This document shows positions 1 to 8,565 of a stretch of 35,072 nt of DNA, piece by piece. The notes under the pieces are model-generated. The model had not been told where the DNA came from. It saw nothing but the letters and a program-made list of their open reading frames with translations, and ran no database searches. The position numbers and the translations under genes are program-made. The stretch covers positions 1 through 35,072 of the forward strand of contig NZ_WKJG01000034.1 of assembly GCF_027853235.1 (NCBI RefSeq). The letters run 5' to 3'. The stretch comes from Aliibacillus thermotolerans (lineage in GTDB: Bacteria; Bacillota; Bacilli; Bacillales; Marinococcaceae). How positions within the stretch are numbered: position 1 is the first letter of the stretch; each line of letters begins with the position of its first letter.

Positions 1-1
1 G

Positions 2-64
2 TATCTCAAAGGGAAAGCGAATATTCCTGTATATCAAGCGCTCAAAGGATTGAGAGGCTTTTAA
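2..64 (+). pseudogene. 3' end of an unidentified CDS (partial)
   Basis: An open frame enters from the left edge and ends at TAA (62-64), encoding about 20 residues ending in ALKGLRGF. The composition looks protein-like, but it is too short to assign to a family. It may also be chance. Nothing else in 1-180 looks coding. Confidence 0.25.
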
Positions 65-103
65 AAAGAGATTAATAGCACTTCAAAGGAGTACCCAGCA
101 AGA

Positions 104-133
104 GTGAATCCGCTTACAATTATTGGGATTCAC
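104..133. repeat. Inverted repeat, possible terminator
   Basis: GTGAATCC (104-111) and GGATTCAC (126-133) form a perfect 8-bp stem with a 14-nt loop. It lies after the partial frame that ends at 64. No T-tract follows, so an intrinsic terminator role is uncertain. Confidence 0.35.
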
Positions 134-180
134 AAAAAGTTGCCCACAAATGGTTGACTCAGACTCTTTTAAATTCAAGT

Positions 181-209
181 TTGACAAATCGTTATATTAA
201 GAATATTAT
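181..209 (+). promoter_or_regulatory. Sigma-A promoter of the sigma-54 activator gene
   Basis: TTGACA (181-186) and TATTAT (204-209) are separated by exactly 17 bp. Transcription would begin near 216, leaving an unstructured, pyrimidine-rich leader of about 120 nt before the TTG start at 336. The promoter looks like ordinary housekeeping expression, as expected for an enhancer-binding activator that responds to its effector after synthesis. Confidence 0.6.
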
Positions 210-335
210 TACAAATAGAATATTACCCTCATCCTACCAATAATGATCTTACCTCTACCATACTCATATCATCATAGAAATCTTAACTCCATAATGACAA
301 CAGAATAATAATCGATTGCCAAGGAGGACTTTGAG

Positions 336-2300
336 TTGGTTAGTTCTAATTTAGCATTTTATTCCACCAATGAGCTCCCTCGCAAATTAAAGGAATTAGA
401 AAACAATTGGGAACATTTCATTTTTGAAAAGGAAGTACCTAAAACAAACGAGGTGCGCTTAGAAGTTTTAGAGTCTTGGAAACGTTGTCAACAATATGGA
501 GTAGACCCATTACAAAAAGAAACACCAATCAAAGTTAGTGAAGATAAATTAAAAGAACAAATTCATCAGTCCAAATTATATGACATATCCCTACCTATTA
601 TAGAAGATTTCTCCAAACAAATAAGCGGAACAAGTCATCTCATTACGTTAGGTGATGATGAAGGAAAAATTATCTACTTAAAAGGAGATAGAGAAATACT
701 AAATAAGGCAGAACGAATGAATTTCGTTGTTGGAGCCGACTGGAGTGAGCAATCTGCTGGTTCAAATGCGATAGGAACATCCCTTGCTGCAGAGAAACCA
801 ATTCAAATTCTTTCCTCTGAGCATTATTGTCAAGGTGTTCATCCGTGGGTATGTTCGTCTGCGCCGATTCGTGATCCAAGAACGAACAAACTATTAGGTG
901 TTATCGATTTAACAGGTCCTAGTACCAGTGCTCAGTCACATTCACTCAGCGTCGTTCAAAATGTTTCAAATTTAATCGTACAACACTTATTCATTCATTC
1001 CCATGATATCTTTAAACATTTACAAGACACATATGATGAAGTAAAAAGAAAAAAAACATCTGCACACGTCATGGTTTTAGATGAAATGCTAAACGTAGTC
1101 CATGCCGATGAATCTTGTTTAGATGTATTTTCCATCAACCATTGGGATGATTTGTGGGATAATAAACAACTACATTCGTTAAAAAACTCGCTATTGTCTA
1201 GAAACCCCCATCAACATGAATGGGAGTGGGATGTTTCGTCGTTACAATTAAAAATATTTATACGAAGCATCACCTTCAACTCCGAACATATCGGTTTTGT
1301 CTTTTTTATTGAAAAGTTATACCAATATCATCCTTCCGATTCAAATAAGCAAACAGCACTTAAAGGTGTGATTGGTCAGTCTGCTGCAATGAGAAATGTG
1401 ATTCAAAAGGTAGAAGTTGTAGCAGATAAGAATGTCCCTGTTCTTATTACTGGTGAAAGTGGAACAGGGAAAGAAATTTTTGCTCATAATATTCATTTAA
1501 AAAGCAGCAGAAAACATCAACCATTTATCGCCATTAATTGTGGAGCAATACCAGAGAATTTGATTACGAGTGAGTTGTTCGGTTACGTGCGAGGTGCTTT
1601 CACTGGTGGAGATCCACAAGGGAAGAAAGGGAAATTTGAAGAAGCGAATGGCGGTACCTTATTATTGGATGAAATCGGTGAAATGCCACTAGACTTACAA
1701 GTTCACCTTTTACGGGTGTTACAAGAAAAAGAAGTGACTCCGATCGGTTCCTCCACACCTATCCCTATCGATGTCCGTATCATTGCCGCAACAAATAAAA
1801 ATTTAGAAAAACTAATTGAAGAAGGTACTTTTCGCTCTGATCTTTACTATCGTTTAAATGTGGTGGAATTACATTTACCTCCACTCAAACAAAGAGAAGG
1901 GGATATTCCTTTATTATGTCGCTATTTTGCAACAGAATTAGCGAGAAACCACGGAAGAGAAGTACCGACAATCGATAAAGAAGTAATTGCTTTTTTTAAC
2001 GAGTACCATTGGCCGGGAAATATTCGGGAAATGATGAATGTCATGGAATATGCGATTCTTTTTAATGGAGACAACCATATTAAAATGGAATCCTTGCCGA
2101 AGTCTATCATCGAAAAATACGAAACTGTGAATACCAGTTCAAAAGATCGCTTCAGTCTGGCAAAAAGAGCAGAACGAGAGGAAATTATACAGTTAATTGA
2201 AGAGACAAATGGGAATTTATCAGAAGTAGCTAGACGTTGTAACATTGCTCGAACGACTCTTTACCGACGCATGAAAAAGTATAATATCAACAGAAAATGA
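336..2300 (+). CDS. acxR: Sigma-54-dependent activator of the acetone carboxylase operon (AcxR/AcoR type)
   Basis: 654 aa bacterial enhancer-binding protein. The N-terminal half has the AcoR-type GAF signature (about residues 135-195, with EQSAGSNAIGT and EHYCQGVHPW), expected to sense a small molecule. The AAA+ domain has Walker A GESGTGKE (373-380), the sigma-54 contact loop GAFTGG (420-425, where most relatives have GAFTGA) and Walker B D445-E446. A Fis-type helix-turn-helix lies at about 625-649. Translation starts at TTG, 8 nt after AAGGAGG (321-327). The gene converges on the acetone carboxylase operon, whose promoter is sigma-54 type, so it is the obvious candidate activator. In the well-studied Xanthobacter locus acxR is adjacent to acxABC; here it lies beyond the operon's 3' end. 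The family call is firm, while the target is inferred from the neighbourhood. Confidence 0.85.
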   Translation: MVSSNLAFYSTNELPRKLKELENNWEHFIFEKEVPKTNEVRLEVLESWKRCQQYGVDPLQKETPIKVSEDKLKEQIHQSKLYDISLPIIEDFSKQISGTSHLITLGDDEGKIIYLKGDREILNKAERMNFVVGADWSEQSAGSNAIGTSLAAEKPIQILSSEHYCQGVHPWVCSSAPIRDPRTNKLLGVIDLTGPSTSAQSHSLSVVQNVSNLIVQHLFIHSHDIFKHLQDTYDEVKRKKTSAHVMVLDEMLNVVHADESCLDVFSINHWDDLWDNKQLHSLKNSLLSRNPHQHEWEWDVSSLQLKIFIRSITFNSEHIGFVFFIEKLYQYHPSDSNKQTALKGVIGQSAAMRNVIQKVEVVADKNVPVLITGESGTGKEIFAHNIHLKSSRKHQPFIAINCGAIPENLITSELFGYVRGAFTGGDPQGKKGKFEEANGGTLLLDEIGEMPLDLQVHLLRVLQEKEVTPIGSSTPIPIDVRIIAATNKNLEKLIEEGTFRSDLYYRLNVVELHLPPLKQREGDIPLLCRYFATELARNHGREVPTIDKEVIAFFNEYHWPGNIREMMNVMEYAILFNGDNHIKMESLPKSIIEKYETVNTSSKDRFSLAKRAEREEIIQLIEETNGNLSEVARRCNIARTTLYRRMKKYNINRK

Positions 2301-2329
2301 GGCGACAGCAATAAAAGCTGTCGCCTTTT
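2301..2329 (+). terminator. Intrinsic terminator after the sigma-54 activator gene
   Basis: GGCGACAGC (2301-2309) pairs perfectly with GCTGTCGCC (2317-2325) around a 7-nt loop, followed by TTTT. It begins directly after the stop codon. It could also act weakly on minus-strand transcripts from the converging acx operon. Confidence 0.85.
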
Positions 2330-2400
2330 AAGATGAAATGGATAGAGGAGGAGAAAGTTTTTAACAGACGTGATCCATATACTTAAGCCCGAGTTTCATG

Positions 2401-2916
2401 TTACCCTTTCGATTTGACTTCAGGAAGTGGAAGATTCATCCAATCTTTATAAAACGTATCAATATCTGGTTCAAAATCATGAATCACAGGATACCAAGGA
2501 GTGACTGCTTCCACTTCTAATTGCGCCGCACAACTTGGACAATAATATTCGCGAATCACTTGCCATTCTGGGTCTGGTGCCATTAACACTGGGTATACTT
2601 CATTCATTTTTTCTTCGGTATCTCGCACAAAGATATTGGCATACAACTTCCAGTTTTCTTTATAATCGCAAAACTCATGGCCGCAATCACATTTTACGAT
2701 CCGTTCCCCGTTTTCTTTTAATACAATATATAAATGTAACCCAAGCGGTAACAAAATGGGATCATCCCATGACACTCTTTCTTGCATCACTTCTCGATAC
2801 ACTTTAAACCGTTCCGGATCTTTATGACTCGACATCATATTTTTGATTTGATACCATTCTAACGTGCCTTCCACGAGTTCGTTTATTACTTTATGATCGT
2901 ATTTTTGCTCGCTCAT
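2401..2916 (-). CDS. acxC: Acetone carboxylase gamma subunit
   Basis: 171 aa, close to the usual gamma-subunit length. The enzyme carboxylates acetone to acetoacetate with ATP hydrolysis, and the small subunit completes the alpha2-beta2-gamma2 complex. Two cysteine groups suggest a metal site: CDCGHEFC (C76, C78, H80, C83) and CPSC (C126, C129). Start is ATG preceded by a GGGGG ribosome site. It lies 11 nt after the alpha-subunit gene as the last gene of the operon. Two neighbouring subunits of the same complex make the assignment secure. Confidence 0.88.
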   Translation of the reverse strand: MSEQKYDHKVINELVEGTLEWYQIKNMMSSHKDPERFKVYREVMQERVSWDDPILLPLGLHLYIVLKENGERIVKCDCGHEFCDYKENWKLYANIFVRDTEEKMNEVYPVLMAPDPEWQVIREYYCPSCAAQLEVEAVTPWYPVIHDFEPDIDTFYKDWMNLPLPEVKSKG

Positions 2917-2927
2917 GTTATACCCCC

Positions 2928-5207
2928 TTATGCATTATTTTTAAAACGATTAATGTGTCTTCCGAGTTTCGTTACATTCAAGTCTTCTTCATAAATCATC
3001 CAGTCATCCCCGATATTCCAAAATTCTTTAAATTCATCTGTGAACTTTTCACTTAAGGCAAAGCTTTCGGCATACATTAATTGCACTTGTTTTGAAGCAT
3101 CTTTGTTTAAAATCTTTTGTTTTTCTTTTTTCATCCATTCTTTGGTTGGCATACTGCGTTCTAAGCGTTCTTTCCGAATTTGTTTCCGTTTTTCTTTTGT
3201 TGCTTCCAAATCCACTTTATATTCACCGTCTTTTTCTGTGAAAACACAACCGTATACTTTTTCAGCATAGCGGTGTAAAATATAGCGATCATTTAAATCT
3301 TCCTCAACAAGCTTAGGGTCTCGGTCTAGTGGATCACCAAACCCTGGACCTCCACGCAAATAGTTCAAAATCAGATCGTAATCATCGAATTCTTCTTGCG
3401 TCGTAACTGCTTGTCGATCGCGGTTTACAACTTCTGCGTTCATGTTTTTCTCATAGGTTGGATAGTCCGGATCGGTGTCACCGCCAAGCGGAAGCGGTAG
3501 TCTTTTTTCAATACGTTCTTTTAAATCGGTGTTATATGCACTGAATCGATACCCCGCTGCACCTGGATATCCACCCATTAAACCGCAGTCTGTGGCCATG
3601 GCGCCTGCTCCGGCTACAAGCATGGTCCACTCTTTCGCACCCCAGCCGAGTCGGAGAGATTGCCAACCATTTCCGCCACGGAATTTACCAGCACCACCGG
3701 ATCCAGGTAGAATTTCTCTGCCCATAAAGAGTAGTGGTTCAAGGATTTCCCAAATTTCCATATCTCCCATATCGCCTTCAGGGTTCCATAAAGCAGCGGA
3801 ATGACTGATTCCATCTTTCACCGCACTTGCTCCAACTCCACAGGCCGCCGATTCAAAACTATTTAATGCCGATAATTCTCCATGATGATCATATCCACCA
3901 CCTTGCAGCCAGTTCGAAGTGTGAGCGTTTCCGGCGTTAATTTCTTCTAAAAATCCTCGTCCCCAATAGCCACGGCTTAACCCCCGCCATAAAGGTGTCC
4001 AGCCAGCAACGAGGCCATGCCATGTATTTGAATGGGCGGACCGAATGTCATCGGGGTTAAACCAAGAACCTAATGGGATTCCAAATGTACTCGCATAATA
4101 AGCACCGTCATTGATTCGATCGTTTGGAACGAGGGTTTGTGACAGCATAACCCAAATGCCACTCGTAATCGAGACCGGGGTTGCGTTAAACGGATGCCAG
4201 CCCCAACGACTCGAACCTTCAAAGTCTATTTCTAAATGGGCATCTTTATGAATAGTAATTTCAGACGGAGTGTGAATGATTGAATTTTGTTGGGCAAATT
4301 TCGGGAGGTCAAGCCCTTCAAATGGTACGTCAATAAATGAAACCCCACGATATTTACCAGGAATGGTCATCATTTTTACTTGGTTGACAAATCCGCGCCG
4401 TCCATCTTCAATGATTTCACGAATAAAACGTTTATAATTATCCACACCTTCTTCTCTAATGACGTCGAGTACTAAATCACGAATCATATGACAACCAGCA
4501 ACGCGCGTTTTTTCATCTAATGTCCAATATTTTGCTCCGCGAACAGAGCGAGTACTTTCTAGTAACCAATCTTTTGATAACTCGTCGTTTTCTCCGATTT
4601 TCCGACAAGTGACTTGATAGCCATCGTCATATCTTTGTACTGGTCCCATCGGCATACTACCTGGACCTGCAGCCCCTGTATCAATGACGTGGGTCACGCC
4701 ACCAACCCATCCAACTACTTCTCCTTCCCAGAATATAGGAACGAGCGTATGCACGTCACAAGTATGCACGTTACCGACATGGTTATCGTTATTACAAAAG
4801 ATATCTCCGTCATTGATTCCCGGATTATCTTCATAATCATTTTCAATCATGAATTTAATCGCAGCGCCCATCGTTCCTACGTGAATAATAATGCCCGTAG
4901 ATGTAACGATGGAATCGGCTTCTGGTGTATATAAGCTAAAACATAATTCCCCTTCTTGTTCTACGATAGGTGACGCAGCCACTCTTTTTGCTGTTTCTCT
5001 TGCGTGTACGACACCCCCACGAAGTTTAGAAAAGATCTTTTCAAATCGGATCGGATCTTCTTCTTTAAAGGTTAAATCTTTGATGCCGGCATAATATCCT
5101 GTTTCCTTACTCACTCTGTCAATTTCGGCTCGCATTTCCTTTAATGTTTTTCCATCCCAACCGATTGGCGCTTTCGTTTTCTTTTGAACCTCATCGACTG
5201 TTTTCAA
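2928..5207 (-). CDS. acxB: Acetone carboxylase alpha subunit (hydantoinase B/oxoprolinase family)
   Basis: 759 aa, HyuB-type fold over most of its length, matching the size of known alpha subunits (about 770 aa). Characteristic conserved stretches include NDNHVGNVHTCDV, the HPFNATPVS region, and the Gly-rich AGKFRGGNGWQS segment. Together with the beta subunit it carries out ATP-dependent carboxylation of acetone to acetoacetate. Translation starts at TTG 8 nt after AAGGAGG on the minus strand; no better ATG is available. The gap to the beta gene is only 23 nt, so the two are co-transcribed. No frameshifts or missing regions were seen. Confidence 0.9.
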   Translation of the reverse strand: MKTVDEVQKKTKAPIGWDGKTLKEMRAEIDRVSKETGYYAGIKDLTFKEEDPIRFEKIFSKLRGGVVHARETAKRVAASPIVEQEGELCFSLYTPEADSIVTSTGIIIHVGTMGAAIKFMIENDYEDNPGINDGDIFCNNDNHVGNVHTCDVHTLVPIFWEGEVVGWVGGVTHVIDTGAAGPGSMPMGPVQRYDDGYQVTCRKIGENDELSKDWLLESTRSVRGAKYWTLDEKTRVAGCHMIRDLVLDVIREEGVDNYKRFIREIIEDGRRGFVNQVKMMTIPGKYRGVSFIDVPFEGLDLPKFAQQNSIIHTPSEITIHKDAHLEIDFEGSSRWGWHPFNATPVSITSGIWVMLSQTLVPNDRINDGAYYASTFGIPLGSWFNPDDIRSAHSNTWHGLVAGWTPLWRGLSRGYWGRGFLEEINAGNAHTSNWLQGGGYDHHGELSALNSFESAACGVGASAVKDGISHSAALWNPEGDMGDMEIWEILEPLLFMGREILPGSGGAGKFRGGNGWQSLRLGWGAKEWTMLVAGAGAMATDCGLMGGYPGAAGYRFSAYNTDLKERIEKRLPLPLGGDTDPDYPTYEKNMNAEVVNRDRQAVTTQEEFDDYDLILNYLRGGPGFGDPLDRDPKLVEEDLNDRYILHRYAEKVYGCVFTEKDGEYKVDLEATKEKRKQIRKERLERSMPTKEWMKKEKQKILNKDASKQVQLMYAESFALSEKFTDEFKEFWNIGDDWMIYEEDLNVTKLGRHINRFKNNA

Positions 5208-5230
5208 AAAGATAACCTCCTTGTCTTATT

Positions 5231-7369
5231 TTATTGATTTAATTCTTTCAAGTGAAAAATTCTATGTTCGTCAAGATACGTTTCAAAACCAGGGGGAACA
5301 ACGAAAGTAGTAGCAGTGGATTCAATAATAGAGAGCGCGTCAAGTTTGTTACCAGGTAACAACTTCTCCATTTCATAAATTTTGGCTTGAATCCATTCTC
5401 CGTCCCAGTACACTGGACGAGTACCTAAAAAGGCGCTGTCTGGTGGCGTTTCATCTGATAATGGTTCTTTCGGAATTTTTGGTAGGGGAACATCTACCAC
5501 TCCACGTACAATGGCTCCAGTAATGGAATATCCTAATTCAGGAGATAGCGCCGACTTCGCATACACACGGGTATACATATCTTCGAATGTTTTCACAAGT
5601 GTATAGTAGTCGTTCACGCTTTTGAATTCGCTAATTGGCGCTTCGATTTCCAAATCGTTTAATTGTCCTTGGTACTGCATTCGGTAAAATAAACGATATT
5701 TAACGTCATCTCCGGTATAGTCATTTTTCTTAAATTCTTCACCTACATGTCCTTTTAATTCATCCCATGCTGCTTGTAGTTCTTTTCCTGCTGCTAAAAT
5801 TTCTTCATCACTTGCTTTTTCAGGAAGATGAAGGTCTAATGTTTTGTCGTATCGGTATTCAAAGTCTGCAGCACCACATCCAAAGGCGGAAAATCCTGCT
5901 GCCCAAGCTGGAACAAGAATATCTTCAAAACCAAGTCCTTTCGTATATCCAGCGGTATGAAGCGGCCCACCGCCACCATATGAAAAGCATGCATATTGGG
6001 ATGGGGAATATCCTTTCCCTAAAATCATCGACTCTAAGTAGTTTCTTAATTGTGACTCCAGCAATTCAGTTACCCCGAAAGCTGCGTCTTCTACTGACAT
6101 GCCAAGAGGATCGGCAATCTGTTCTTTCACTGCCTGATATGCTTTTTCTCGTGATAATTTAATTGCACCACCGATAAAGTTGTCCGGGTTAATAAGACCT
6201 AGGACGACATGACAATCAGATACTGTTACAGTTTCAATCCCGCTCTCAGGGTTACATACACCGACAAGTGATCCTGCGCTATCTGGTCCTAACGTTATGT
6301 TTCCGTAGTTTGGATCAATGCGTACATAACTTCCTGTACCTGCACCGGTTGTATCCATGGAGACAAGCGGTAAAGATAAGACGAGGCGTGCCATATCAGG
6401 GCTTGATTCAATATCTAAGTCTCCTTGGGTGATGAGACCAATATCAAAACTAGTTCCGCCGATATCGGAGCAGGCAACATTTTTAATTCCTAAATTATCA
6501 CTTAAATATTTCGCCCCGACCATGCCGCCAATTGGTCCGGACACACACGTACGAGCAAGTTCATTTGCTTCGATACTAATCGTACCGCCGTGACTGGCCA
6601 TAATCCGTAAATTGAAATCCGTGCCGTGTTCTCTTAATGCCTGATCAAGTTTTGCAAGCGTCTCTCGAGATGGTTCCGCAGCATACGCTTCTACAATCGT
6701 TGTGTTCGTACGATGTGATTCTTTTCTTACCGGATAGTAATCCACCGTTGCAAATACTTTAATATTTTTATTTTGATCTTTGATCATTCGTTCTGCGATA
6801 TCCCGAATTTTCCGTTCATGATGTGGATAGGTGTATGAATGTAATAAACTAATGACAATCGCTTCAACGTCTTGATCAATTAATTTTTGAATAGCACCTT
6901 CTACTTCATGTTCATATAGAGGAATAACGACATTTCCAAACAAGTCTACACGTTCTGTAACGCCTACTGTCCATTTTCGAGGTACAAGTGGTTCATCAAA
7001 ATGGTGGGTGTTAATATGCACGCGATCGGAATAAGAATATCCAAGATAAGATTGAACTCCTCGTCCCATACGGTGCATATCTTCCATCCCTTTATTAAGG
7101 ACTAAACCTACCCGTAAACCGACCCTGGAAACAAGCCGGTTCAGCATCGCTGTTCCAGAGTAAACACCAGCTAATAAATTAGGAAATTCTTTTTCTACGG
7201 TAGTATTCCATTGGTCTAAAGCATCCTTTGAAGAGTTCATTAAACCAATGTGTTCGTCATTGGGAGTAGTTTGGGCTTTCCCAACAACAAATTCTCCATT
7301 CTCATCGATGATGAACGTGTCAGTCATTGTTCCGCCAGCATCAATTGCAAGAATTTGAGCTTTTGCCAA
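5231..7369 (-). CDS. acxA: Acetone carboxylase beta subunit (hydantoinase A/oxoprolinase family)
   Basis: 712 aa, matching the family length of about 717. The ASKHA-type nucleotide-binding phosphate loops are visible: DAGGTMTDT near the N terminus (D10, T14, T16, D17) and DIGGTSFDIG (from D302). A Gly-rich YGGGGPLHTAGY stretch sits in the C-terminal third. The subunit is expected to phosphorylate substrates, activating acetone and bicarbonate. Translation starts at TTG about 10 nt after AAGGAGG on the minus strand; the nearer ATG is followed at once by a stop. First gene of the acx operon, downstream of a sigma-54 promoter at 7410-7424. Confidence 0.9.
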   Translation of the reverse strand: MAKAQILAIDAGGTMTDTFIIDENGEFVVGKAQTTPNDEHIGLMNSSKDALDQWNTTVEKEFPNLLAGVYSGTAMLNRLVSRVGLRVGLVLNKGMEDMHRMGRGVQSYLGYSYSDRVHINTHHFDEPLVPRKWTVGVTERVDLFGNVVIPLYEHEVEGAIQKLIDQDVEAIVISLLHSYTYPHHERKIRDIAERMIKDQNKNIKVFATVDYYPVRKESHRTNTTIVEAYAAEPSRETLAKLDQALREHGTDFNLRIMASHGGTISIEANELARTCVSGPIGGMVGAKYLSDNLGIKNVACSDIGGTSFDIGLITQGDLDIESSPDMARLVLSLPLVSMDTTGAGTGSYVRIDPNYGNITLGPDSAGSLVGVCNPESGIETVTVSDCHVVLGLINPDNFIGGAIKLSREKAYQAVKEQIADPLGMSVEDAAFGVTELLESQLRNYLESMILGKGYSPSQYACFSYGGGGPLHTAGYTKGLGFEDILVPAWAAGFSAFGCGAADFEYRYDKTLDLHLPEKASDEEILAAGKELQAAWDELKGHVGEEFKKNDYTGDDVKYRLFYRMQYQGQLNDLEIEAPISEFKSVNDYYTLVKTFEDMYTRVYAKSALSPELGYSITGAIVRGVVDVPLPKIPKEPLSDETPPDSAFLGTRPVYWDGEWIQAKIYEMEKLLPGNKLDALSIIESTATTFVVPPGFETYLDEHRIFHLKELNQ

Positions 7370-7409
7370 ATTACATTCTCCTCCTTTATTGGGTTTGTAA
7401 AAAGTAATT

Positions 7410-7424
7410 GCAATTTGTGTGCCA
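7410..7424 (-). promoter_or_regulatory. Sigma-54 (-24/-12) promoter of acxABC
   Basis: On the minus strand the sequence reads TGGCAC-ACAAA-TTGC, a perfect match to the sigma-54 consensus TGGCAC-N5-TTGC. The -24 GG is at 7423-7422 and the -12 GC at 7411-7410, giving a start near 7398 and a leader of about 30 nt to the TTG of acxA. It fits the enhancer-binding activator encoded at 336-2300. Confidence 0.88.
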
Positions 7425-7497
7425 ACCAGTGAAAGGAGTAAAAAGTTCAGAAGTGAAAGATTTTTAATAGAGGAGAAGGCAGTAAACTGTTTATGAA

Positions 7498-7526
7498 CGC
7501 TACAAGTGTAGCGCTACAGTGTAACG
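7498..7526. promoter_or_regulatory. Overlapping dyads, candidate upstream activator sites for the acx operon
   Basis: Three palindromes overlap: CGCTACA-AG-TGTAGCG (7498-7513, perfect arms), TGTAGCGCTACA (7507-7518, perfect) and CGCTACA-G-TGTAACG (7512-7526, one mismatch). They share the half-site TGTAGCG. They lie about 75-100 bp upstream of the -24 element, the usual position for an enhancer-binding protein site. Binding by the activator at 336-2300 is inference. Confidence 0.6.
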
Positions 7527-7563
7527 GGAAAATACGGAGCGGATATTCGGGGTATCGGTGTAA

Positions 7564-7654
7564 AATATGGGATGGCATAAAAATTTACCTTCTCAACCGG
7601 TACACTGGACACAATCACAATTTCCTTTGTCACTGCTTCTGCACATCCCATATT
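7564..7654. repeat. Widely spaced perfect 11-bp inverted repeat
   Basis: AATATGGGATG (7564-7574) is repeated in inverse as CATCCCATATT (7644-7654), separated by 69 bp. It lies between the LuxR-type gene and the acx promoter region. It could be a looping operator or help end the LuxR transcript; no T-tract is present. Confidence 0.4.
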
Positions 7655-7672
7655 AAAAATGAAATAGAAACT

Positions 7673-8326
7673 TTACGAGGAATTGGGGAGAGTAGCCTTG
7701 GCGATAAGAGAAGTTCTATTGGATACTCCATTCTTTTTATAAAGATGTTGGAGATGTTTTTTTACTGTATACACGGAGATATGGAGGGCTTGTGCAATTT
7801 CCTCATCTGTCTCTCCAAGTATTAACCTCTCAAACACACGTTTTTCCGCTGGGGACATATTGATATGGCTATATTTATCCTTTTGTTTTAATTGCTCCAG
7901 TTTCAATGCGATAAAATGAGACAGTATACTCAATGCAATTCTCTCTTCTTTGGAGGTGCCCAGTTCATAGTTTGGCACGACAAAAGAAATACCACCGATC
8001 AGTTTCTTTTCATTGTAAAGATATACTCCAATTTCATTTTTTAATCGTTGCGGCTTTAGAAAGTCGTTATAATAGTTAGTTTTTTCATACTTTTCTTTCG
8101 GAATAACGTCCGTCATCGCGACACACGGTTTTTGCTTGGCATGTTTAAATAGATTTTCTGGGAGTAAATAGTCTTCGTGATAGTAATGTTTCGTATATTT
8201 TCGAAAAATTTGCTCGTCAATCTGATGTCTCGTCGGTTCGTAAACAGACAAGTCGTCCCGACATAGCCAAAAAATAGATTGCGGGAAGAAAACGCACCAA
8301 TCTATCAAAATCTTACTTTTCCACAT
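7673..8326 (-). CDS. LuxR-family transcriptional regulator with N-terminal sensor-like region
   Basis: 217 aa. The last about 60 residues form a LuxR/GerE helix-turn-helix, with ETDEEIAQALHISVYTVKKH as the recognition core. The N-terminal about 150 residues resemble a GAF-like ligand domain (FWLCRDDLSVYEPTRH near the start). There is no receiver aspartate, so it is not a response regulator. The ATG at 8326 has no clear ribosome site, and an in-frame stop lies seven codons upstream, so expression level or exact start is uncertain. It lies upstream of the acetone carboxylase operon on the same strand, which hints at a role there, but a link is not shown. Confidence 0.7.
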   Translation of the reverse strand: MWKSKILIDWCVFFPQSIFWLCRDDLSVYEPTRHQIDEQIFRKYTKHYYHEDYLLPENLFKHAKQKPCVAMTDVIPKEKYEKTNYYNDFLKPQRLKNEIGVYLYNEKKLIGGISFVVPNYELGTSKEERIALSILSHFIALKLEQLKQKDKYSHINMSPAEKRVFERLILGETDEEIAQALHISVYTVKKHLQHLYKKNGVSNRTSLIAKATLPNSS

Positions 8327-8354
8327 CCGAAAAGCCCGGAAGATTTACTACAAT

Positions 8355-8451
8355 TTGATAAGCAAAGGAAAGAATAGTTTATATTCTTGATGAGTCGTAG
8401 TGAAGACGTTAAGTCGCCCTTTCTAAGCTACTAGCAAAAGGGTGGCTTTTT
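8355..8451 (+). terminator. Orphan promoter-terminator unit (leader or small RNA candidate)
   Basis: A 12-bp stem (8411-8422 with 8439-8450, two G-U pairs) is followed by TTTTT, a good intrinsic terminator on the plus strand. No plus-strand gene precedes it. TTGATA (8355-8360) and TATATT (8380-8385) with a 19-bp gap could be a weak promoter for a transcript of about 60 nt. This may be an attenuator for the two-component genes at 8566 or a small RNA; terminator confidence is higher than promoter confidence. Confidence 0.45.
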
Positions 8452-8565
8452 GTATGCACTGCTTTATTTATAAATTAAGAGTGCTTGAAACAAACCATAT
8501 AATGGTACAATAGCTTATGTGAAATGAGGTACGATGGAATTAAGGAAAGATAATGGGGGAATCAC

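Noticed and set aside
2535-2807. Plus-strand frame opposite acxC
   Set aside because: Antisense shadow of a well-supported gene with no ribosome site or recognisable domain.
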